A stretch of DNA of 64,000 bases from Algoriphagus sp. AGSA1 (GTDB lineage Bacteria; Bacteroidota; Bacteroidia; Cytophagales; Cyclobacteriaceae), in the NCBI RefSeq assembly GCF_021390545.1, contig NZ_JAJUWR010000005.1, forward strand, positions 124,001-188,000, in the 5' to 3' direction. The translations under genes were made by a program, and so were the position numbers. The notes beneath the pieces were generated by a model. It was not told the origin of the DNA and made no database searches. It saw nothing but the letters and a program-made list of their open reading frames with translations. Shown here piece after piece: positions 58,518 through 64,000 of the stretch; within the stretch, counting starts at the first letter, position 1; the number at the start of each line of letters is the position of its first letter.

Positions 58518-60785
58518 ATGGATTACCTCGATAGTTTAAACCCAGAGCAGCGATTGGCTGTAGAGCATACAGACGGGCCGGTGATGATCATCGCAGGTGC
58601 CGGATCTGGCAAAACCCGTGTGCTCACCTACCGAATCGCCCACCTTATCTATGGCAAAGGTGTAGATGCCTTCAATATTCTCTCCCTGACCTTTACCAAT
58701 AAAGCGGCCGCAGAAATGCGCCACCGGATAGAATCACTGGCGGGACTGGAGGCCAGGAACACCTGGATGGGGACTTTTCACTCCGTTTTTGCTAAAATAC
58801 TGAGGGTAGAAGCTCCCAAAATCGGCTACCCTTCCAATTTCACCATCTATGATTCGGATGATTCCAAATCACTGATCCGAACGATTGTGAAAGAGATGCG
58901 CCTGGACGACAAGGTTTATAAGCCCAATGCGGTTCTCTCGAGGATTTCGGGCGCCAAAAACCGCCTGATTTCCTGGCGTGTGTATCAGGATGACCCTTTT
59001 GTAAAAGCAGATGATGAGGCGGCCATGAAACCCAAAATGGGAGAGATCTACCAGCGCTATCAGGACAGGCTATTCAAGGCCGGGGCCATGGATTTTGATG
59101 ACTTGCTTTTCAATACAAATATCCTGTTCCGGGATCATCTCGATGTGCTGAATAAATACCAACAGCGCTTCAGATACGTGATGGTGGATGAGTTTCAGGA
59201 TACGAACCTATCCCAGTACCTAATTACAAAAAAACTGGCAGCCGTACACCAGAATATCTGCGTGGTAGGTGATGATGCACAGAGTATCTATGCCTTCCGG
59301 GGCGCGGACATCCAGAACATCCTGAATTTCGAGAAGGATTATCCTGATCTGTTCGTGGTCAAACTGGAACAAAATTACCGCTCCACCAAAACTATTGTAA
59401 ACGCTGCCAATTCCATCATCGACAAGAACAAAGCACAACTCAAGAAAAATGTATGGACCTCCAATGGTGAAGGGGACCTGATAGAACTGGTCAAAGCAAG
59501 CTCCGATAGCGAGGAAGGAAAAATAGTGGCCTCCACTATATTCGAAGAGAAAAACACCAAAAAACTCAGCAACAGTGACTTTGCCATTCTATACAGAACC
59601 AACTCCCAATCCCGAGCGATAGAGGAAGCACTCCGCAAACTGAACCTGACCTATAAAATCGTCGGTGGGCTTTCATTCTACCAGAGAAAAGAAATCAAAG
59701 ATCTGATGGCATATATGCGCTTCACCGTGAATCCTATGGATGAAGAGGCATTCAAACGAATCGTGAATTACCCGAAACGTGGCATAGGTGATACTTCTGT
59801 GGATAAGATATTAGTGGCGGCATTTGACCATGACATGCCCCTGTGGGATGTGGTGCAGAATGCACACAGCTTCATCGGAGGCAGGGCAGCAAGTCAGCTG
59901 GATGACTTCGCCACGATGATCAAAGCCTTTAAGATTGAGGTAGAACGGAAAGATGCCTTCGAGGCAGCCAGTAGCATAGCCAAGCAAAGTGGGCTCCTGC
60001 GCGAGCTGTACGAAGACAAGACCATAGAAGGACTCAACCGCTATGAGAACGTGCAGGAACTTCTGAATGCCATCAAGGAATATGTGGACAACGAAGAAAA
60101 TGAAGATAAAAGCCTAGGGGCATTTCTACAGGAAATAGCGCTGCTCACGGACAATGACAGGGACAAAGACACCACTGATGCCATTACACTGATGACCATA
60201 CACTCCTCAAAGGGTCTTGAGTTCAGGCAGGTCTTTGTCGTGGGAATGGAAGAGGATCTGTTTCCTTCCCAGATGATGATGCAGAGTCGGGAGGATTTGG
60301 AGGAAGAACGAAGGCTGTTTTATGTGGCCACCACACGGGCAATGGAGAAACTCTATTTCACCTATGCACTTACCCGCTATAGATTTGGCAGATTGTTAAA
60401 CTGCGAGCCAAGTAGATTCCTGGAGGAAGTATCCCCGGATTGCATTAAGGTTAGCAAAAAGGTATCTTCGAAAGAAATGTCCGGAGCTTTCCGTAGAGAA
60501 GGGTTACCGGGGACAACTGAGTCATCTGGATACATTGGCATCAAGAAAAAACCTGAAACCCGGATGCCTACAGCGATGAAAGTACATACGCCCAGCCCTG
60601 ATTTCAAACCATCCAACACCAACCACCTGCAGGTGGAACAGCTGGTAGAACATCCAAAGTTTGGTTTTGGCAAGGTTCAAAAAATTGAAACAGAGGGAAT
60701 TAATCGAAAAGCAACGATTCACTTCGAGCATTTTGGTGAGAAAACATTATTACTTAGCTTTGCGAAGCTCAGGATTATAGACTAA
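58518..60785 (+). CDS. UvrD/PcrA-type DNA helicase
   Basis: Superfamily 1A 3'-5' DNA helicase (755 aa), used in nucleotide excision repair, mismatch repair or replication restart. Motif I is IAGAGSGKTRVL, motif II is VDEFQDT, motif III region VGDDAQSIYAFRGAD, motif V ITLMTIHSSKGLEF and motif VI VATTRAMEKL. The C-terminal tail is a Tudor-like beta domain (HPKFGFGKVQKIE...KTLLLSFAKLRIID) as in PcrA. There is no nuclease domain, so it is not an AddA/RecB-type protein. It is followed 66 bp later by the DUF4290 gene. Confidence 0.95.
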   Translation: MDYLDSLNPEQRLAVEHTDGPVMIIAGAGSGKTRVLTYRIAHLIYGKGVDAFNILSLTFTNKAAAEMRHRIESLAGLEARNTWMGTFHSVFAKILRVEAPKIGYPSNFTIYDSDDSKSLIRTIVKEMRLDDKVYKPNAVLSRISGAKNRLISWRVYQDDPFVKADDEAAMKPKMGEIYQRYQDRLFKAGAMDFDDLLFNTNILFRDHLDVLNKYQQRFRYVMVDEFQDTNLSQYLITKKLAAVHQNICVVGDDAQSIYAFRGADIQNILNFEKDYPDLFVVKLEQNYRSTKTIVNAANSIIDKNKAQLKKNVWTSNGEGDLIELVKASSDSEEGKIVASTIFEEKNTKKLSNSDFAILYRTNSQSRAIEEALRKLNLTYKIVGGLSFYQRKEIKDLMAYMRFTVNPMDEEAFKRIVNYPKRGIGDTSVDKILVAAFDHDMPLWDVVQNAHSFIGGRAASQLDDFATMIKAFKIEVERKDAFEAASSIAKQSGLLRELYEDKTIEGLNRYENVQELLNAIKEYVDNEENEDKSLGAFLQEIALLTDNDRDKDTTDAITLMTIHSSKGLEFRQVFVVGMEEDLFPSQMMMQSREDLEEERRLFYVATTRAMEKLYFTYALTRYRFGRLLNCEPSRFLEEVSPDCIKVSKKVSSKEMSGAFRREGLPGTTESSGYIGIKKKPETRMPTAMKVHTPSPDFKPSNTNHLQVEQLVEHPKFGFGKVQKIETEGINRKATIHFEHFGEKTLLLSFAKLRIID

Positions 60786-60851
60786 GCACTTGCTCCCCTG
60801 CCTTTTGGTAATTTTTTCATTACCTTGATTAGCGCAAAATAGGGAGGCATT

Positions 60852-61520
60852 ATGGAGCACATTGAACCAGACAAACAAAAAATCATTTTGAAAGAATACG
60901 GCAAAAACATTCAACGCCTCGTTGATCATATCACGGCGATTGAAGATCGTGATAAGCGTACCCAAAGTGCTTTCACAGCAATAGAAATCATCAAGCAACT
61001 GAATCCTTCTCTGAAACAGGAGAATGATCAGAAACTCTGGGACGACCTGTATATCATGTCTGATTTCAAACTGGATGTGGACGCACCGTTTCCTATGCCA
61101 GAGAAAGAACTGTTAGGCAAAAAACCCCAACCCATCGGCTACCCTACCAGTGAGATCAAATTCAAGCACTATGGCAGAAACATAGAGAAACTCATCGAAG
61201 TCGCTATCAAACTGGAGGACGACGAAGAGCAAGAGGCTGCCATCATTTTCATCGGACAATTGATGCGAAGCTTCCACTCTACCTGGAACAGGGAAAATTT
61301 TGATGACGCCATAATTCTGGATGACATCAAGACGTTATCTAAAGGAAAACTGCACATAGATCTGGAGAAGGTAAAAGAAAACGGGCTGTTTGAATCAAAT
61401 ACTCGCCGGGATTTCAAGCCCCCACTTCAGGAAGAACGCAGCAATTCTAAAAACAAGCGATCCAATCACAGCAACAAACGTCGCCCAAATAACGGACACA
61501 ACAAAAAACGTAGAAATTAA
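60852..61520 (+). CDS. DUF4290 family protein
   Basis: A 222-aa cytosolic protein of the DUF4290 family, found next to murA in Bacteroidota. The body contains two similar halves (EYGKNIQRLVDHITAIEDRDKRTQSAFTAIEIIKQLNPSL and KHYGRNIEKLIEVAIKLEDDEEQEAAIIFIGQLMRSFHSTW), which suggests an internal duplication. The last 30 residues are a basic, Asn/Lys/Arg-rich tail (KNKRSNHSNKRRPNNGHNKKRRN region). Its stop TAA overlaps the murA start as TAATG, so the two are translationally coupled. Function unknown. Confidence 0.88.
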   Translation: MEHIEPDKQKIILKEYGKNIQRLVDHITAIEDRDKRTQSAFTAIEIIKQLNPSLKQENDQKLWDDLYIMSDFKLDVDAPFPMPEKELLGKKPQPIGYPTSEIKFKHYGRNIEKLIEVAIKLEDDEEQEAAIIFIGQLMRSFHSTWNRENFDDAIILDDIKTLSKGKLHIDLEKVKENGLFESNTRRDFKPPLQEERSNSKNKRSNHSNKRRPNNGHNKKRRN

Positions 61521-62824
61521 TGGGTTCATTCCGTGTCAATGGTGGAATCAAGCTTAAAGGCGAGATTATTCCCCAGGGAGCAAAAAACGAAGCACTACAG
61601 ATTCTTTGCGCAGTTCTCCTTACTCCGGAGAAAGTCACTATAGATAAAATCCCCAACATAGTAGATGTCAATAAGCTCATTGAGCTATTGAGCGATATGG
61701 GTGTGAAAGTCACCAGGCAAGGCCCCGAAACTTATTCTTTCCAAGCAGATGAGATCAATCTTGAGTATATGGAAACTCAGGATTATCTTAGAAAAGCATC
61801 AGCTCTGAGAGGCTCTGTAATGTTACTGGGGCCCCTTTTGGCAAGGTTTGGCAAGGGCAAACTATCCAAGCCAGGTGGGGATAAAATCGGGCGTAGGAGA
61901 ATGGACACCCACTTTACAGGTTTTCAGAAGCTGGGTGCCAAATTCAACTACGATTCGGAAAACGAGATCTTCCACATCGATGGGCAAAATCTCAAAGGCA
62001 GCTACATGCTCCTTGACGAAGCTTCTGTGACAGGTACCGCGAATATCGTAATGGCCGCCAGTATGGCAGAAGGCACCACCACTATTTACAATGCGGCCTG
62101 TGAGCCTTACCTGCAGCAGCTTTGTGACATGCTTAATCGTATGGGAGCCAAAATCTCAGGAGTAGGATCAAACCTGCTTACGATTGAAGGCGTTGCTAAG
62201 CTGGGAGGAACTTCCCACAAAATGCTCCCCGACATGATAGAGATCGGTTCCTTTATTGGTCTCGCTGCCATGACCCAATCTGAGATAACGATCAAAGACT
62301 GTCAAATACCACGACTTGGTATCATCCCCGATACTTTTAGAAGAATGGGTATCAAGCTGGAATTCCGAGGTGATGACATCCATGTCCCTGCTCAGAAATA
62401 TTATGAAATAGAGACTTTTATAGATGGATCCATACTTACCGTAGCCGATGCTATCTGGCCAGGTTTCACCCCTGATTTGCTAAGCATTGTCTTGGTGACA
62501 GCCACGCAGGCCAAAGGCACTGTGCTGGTGCATCAGAAGATGTTTGAGTCACGCCTCTTCTTTGTGGATAAACTGATCGATATGGGAGCGCAGATTATTC
62601 TGTGCGATCCACATAGAGCTACTGTAATCGGCCTGGACAGGAAAACTGAACTTCGGGGCATCCGGATGACCTCACCGGATATCCGTGCCGGAGTAGCCTT
62701 GCTGATCGCCGCGCTTTCTGCCAAAGGCACCTCTATCATCGATAATATAGAACAGATTGACCGTGGTTATCAGAATATTGATGAGAGGCTGAAAGCACTG
62801 GGAGCAGACATAGAGAGAATTTAG
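61520..62824 (+). CDS. murA: UDP-GlcNAc enolpyruvyl transferase, Asp-type
   Basis: First committed step of peptidoglycan synthesis: transfers enolpyruvate from PEP to UDP-GlcNAc (434 aa). GAKNEALQILCAVLL is the N-terminal signature and IRTPGIRGL-type GIRMTSPDIRAG is near the C-terminus. The residue that is Cys115 in E. coli (PGGCTIGAR) is Asp121 here (PGGDKIGRRR). Asp at this site keeps activity but prevents covalent attack by fosfomycin, as known for Mycobacterium tuberculosis and Chlamydia MurA. It overlaps the DUF4290 gene and ends before a terminator. Confidence 0.96.
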   Translation: MGSFRVNGGIKLKGEIIPQGAKNEALQILCAVLLTPEKVTIDKIPNIVDVNKLIELLSDMGVKVTRQGPETYSFQADEINLEYMETQDYLRKASALRGSVMLLGPLLARFGKGKLSKPGGDKIGRRRMDTHFTGFQKLGAKFNYDSENEIFHIDGQNLKGSYMLLDEASVTGTANIVMAASMAEGTTTIYNAACEPYLQQLCDMLNRMGAKISGVGSNLLTIEGVAKLGGTSHKMLPDMIEIGSFIGLAAMTQSEITIKDCQIPRLGIIPDTFRRMGIKLEFRGDDIHVPAQKYYEIETFIDGSILTVADAIWPGFTPDLLSIVLVTATQAKGTVLVHQKMFESRLFFVDKLIDMGAQIILCDPHRATVIGLDRKTELRGIRMTSPDIRAGVALLIAALSAKGTSIIDNIEQIDRGYQNIDERLKALGADIERI

Positions 62825-62844
62825 AGTGACATTAGTTACTTCTT

Positions 62845-62880
62845 AAAAGAGAGCTTTGATTTCAGGGCTCTCTTTTTTTT
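62845..62880 (+). terminator. Terminator after murA
   Basis: AAAAGAGAGC pairs with GGCTCTCTTTT (one wobble) around TTTGATTTCA, followed by TTTTTT. The remaining 220 bp to the next gene are AT-rich with nothing else that stands out. Confidence 0.85.
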
Positions 62881-63100
62881 GAGGTTATTGTGATTACTTG
62901 TATAAAAAAACAGTGCCCTGGATAAAAATCTTGATTTCTTGCCATTCCTGACATAGTCTCCAATAAATCAGACAGATATAAAACCAGAAGCCAGACCCCT
63001 TTTTACTTATATTTACAATAAATATCCCTACAATATTTTTTCGCTTCTTTCCTTCTCATAATTTTTGGTAAATTCTGGCTCAATTAGCCAAAAAACCTAT

Positions 63101-64000
63101 ATGTCAAAGAAAAAACTTCGCAGTCAAGATTGGTACGGGCGCACCGGAAAGGATGGAATCATCTATCGTTCTTGGATGAAAAACCAGGGTTTTCCGCACC
63201 ACTTGTTTGAAGGTGATAAACCTGTAATCGGAATCTGTAACACCTGGTCCGAGCTTACTCCTTGTAATGCGCATTTTAGAGATCTCGCCGAAGCGTTAAA
63301 ACGCGGCATCTGGGAAGCAGGCGGTTTTCCACTTGAGTTCCCCGTGATGTCTTTAGGCGAATGTTCGGTTAAGCCCACAGCGATGCTTTTCCGAAATCTG
63401 GCCAGTATGGACGTGGAAGAAAGTATCCGGGCAAACCCTATGGATGGGGTAGTCCTTATGTGCGGATGTGACAAAACCACCCCCTCGTTGGTCATGGGAG
63501 CTGCCTCTGTGGATATCCCTTCGATAGTTCTTTCAGGTGGCCCAATGTTAGTAGGACGCTATAAAGGAAAAAAAATCGGCACCTCAGATATCTGGCGATT
63601 TGCAGAAGAATTCAAACTTGGGAACATGACCCAAGACGATATGATAGAGGCTGAAGCAGCCATGTCCCGCTCCGTGGGACATTGCGCACCTATGGGCACG
63701 GCATCTACTATGGCTGCCATGGTCGAGTCACTTGGTCTTTCCCTACCAGATAACGCCACCATCCCAGCAGCTGATTCCAGACGTAAAGTTCTGGCCCATA
63801 TGACAGGTATGCGAATCGTGGAAATGGTGAACGAAGACCTGAAAATGAGCAAAATCCTGACTCGTAAAGCATTTGAAAACTCCATTATGGTCAATGCTGC
63901 GTTAGGAGGGTCAACTAACTTCATCCTTCACCTCACTGCTATCGCCAAAAGAATCGGGGTAGAGGTTGACTTGACGGATTTTGATAAATTCTCTTCCAAG
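63101..64000 (+). CDS. IlvD/Edd-type sugar-acid dehydratase, partial
   Basis: The first 300 residues of an IlvD/Edd-family dehydratase, cut off by the window end. C55 (LTPCNAHF), C123 (MCGCDKTTPS) and C195 (GHCAPMG) are the three Fe-S cluster cysteines of the family. The wording GRTGKDGIIYRSWMKNQGFPHHLF and SVKPTAMLFRNLASMDVEESIRANPMDGVVL fits the L-arabonate/sugar-acid dehydratase branch rather than dihydroxyacid dehydratase proper (which would have CNLHL and GISMG). Substrate cannot be fixed; no sugar-acid genes are yet in view. Start ATG at 63101. Confidence 0.85.
   Translation, partial: MSKKKLRSQDWYGRTGKDGIIYRSWMKNQGFPHHLFEGDKPVIGICNTWSELTPCNAHFRDLAEALKRGIWEAGGFPLEFPVMSLGECSVKPTAMLFRNLASMDVEESIRANPMDGVVLMCGCDKTTPSLVMGAASVDIPSIVLSGGPMLVGRYKGKKIGTSDIWRFAEEFKLGNMTQDDMIEAEAAMSRSVGHCAPMGTASTMAAMVESLGLSLPDNATIPAADSRRKVLAHMTGMRIVEMVNEDLKMSKILTRKAFENSIMVNAALGGSTNFILHLTAIAKRIGVEVDLTDFDKFSSK

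Noticed and set aside
63101..64000. Dihydroxyacid dehydratase (ilvD) proper
   Set aside because: The sequence lacks the CNLHL and GISMG patterns of IlvD and fits the sugar-acid dehydratase branch instead; no valine/isoleucine genes are adjacent.

Overview
The window looks like a chromosomal segment of a Bacteroidota bacterium, most likely a member of the Cytophagales close to Algoriphagus/Cyclobacterium. The reasons are a SusC/SusD pair, Bacteroidota-type promoters (TTTG, 19-20 nt, TAnnTTTG), many type II (SPII) lipoproteins, and lineage-typical families (DUF3467 beside rpoC, DUF4290 beside murA, DUF5686, a DUF4221-like propeller). The genus is inference; no rRNA is present.

Region 1 (1-3500, minus strand) is the str operon rpsL-rpsG-fusA-rpsJ, with a clear promoter and a terminator directly after rpsJ. 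Region 2 (3500-8300) is an accessory patch. It holds small lipoproteins, a META-like lipoprotein broken by frameshifts, a duplicated leader segment, three copies of a hairpin-rich repeat of about 140 bp, and a HigBA-type toxin-antitoxin locus whose toxin is frameshifted in an A-run. Region 3 (8300-22200, minus) is the transcription/translation block tRNA-Tyr, tRNA-Gly, tRNA-Thr, tuf, tRNA-Trp, secE, nusG, rplK, rplA, rplJ, rplL, rpoB, rpoC, then a DUF3467 gene. Two more strong promoters and several terminators are visible here.

Region 4 (22300-30000) has an M1 aminopeptidase gene interrupted by an in-frame amber codon, a lone biotin-carrier protein, pyrH-frr, and a DUF5686 outer-membrane protein. 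Region 5 (30600-47200, plus) is the most interesting locus: SusC/SusD, then three paralogous FG-GAP/VCBS-ASPIC/UnbV lipoproteins of about 1,090 residues, a small lipoprotein overlapping its neighbours, and a vanadium-haloperoxidase/PAP2-type lipoprotein. No glycosidase, sulfatase, lyase or dedicated regulator is encoded within it, so its substrate and job are unknown.

Region 6 (47300-53300) carries a fused trehalose-6-phosphate synthase/phosphatase, a MITE-like element with paired-hairpin inverted ends, an AmpD-like amidase, and a GH15 enzyme that could degrade trehalose. Region 7 (53500-57400, minus) has a DUF4221-like lipoprotein preceded by a tiny four-cysteine secreted peptide, then nadD, gmk, a zinc-type anti-sigma protein and its ECF sigma factor. 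Region 8 (57500-64000, plus) has an LpxL-type acyltransferase, a UvrD/PcrA helicase, DUF4290-murA (MurA with Asp in place of the catalytic Cys), and the start of an IlvD/Edd sugar-acid dehydratase that runs off the window.
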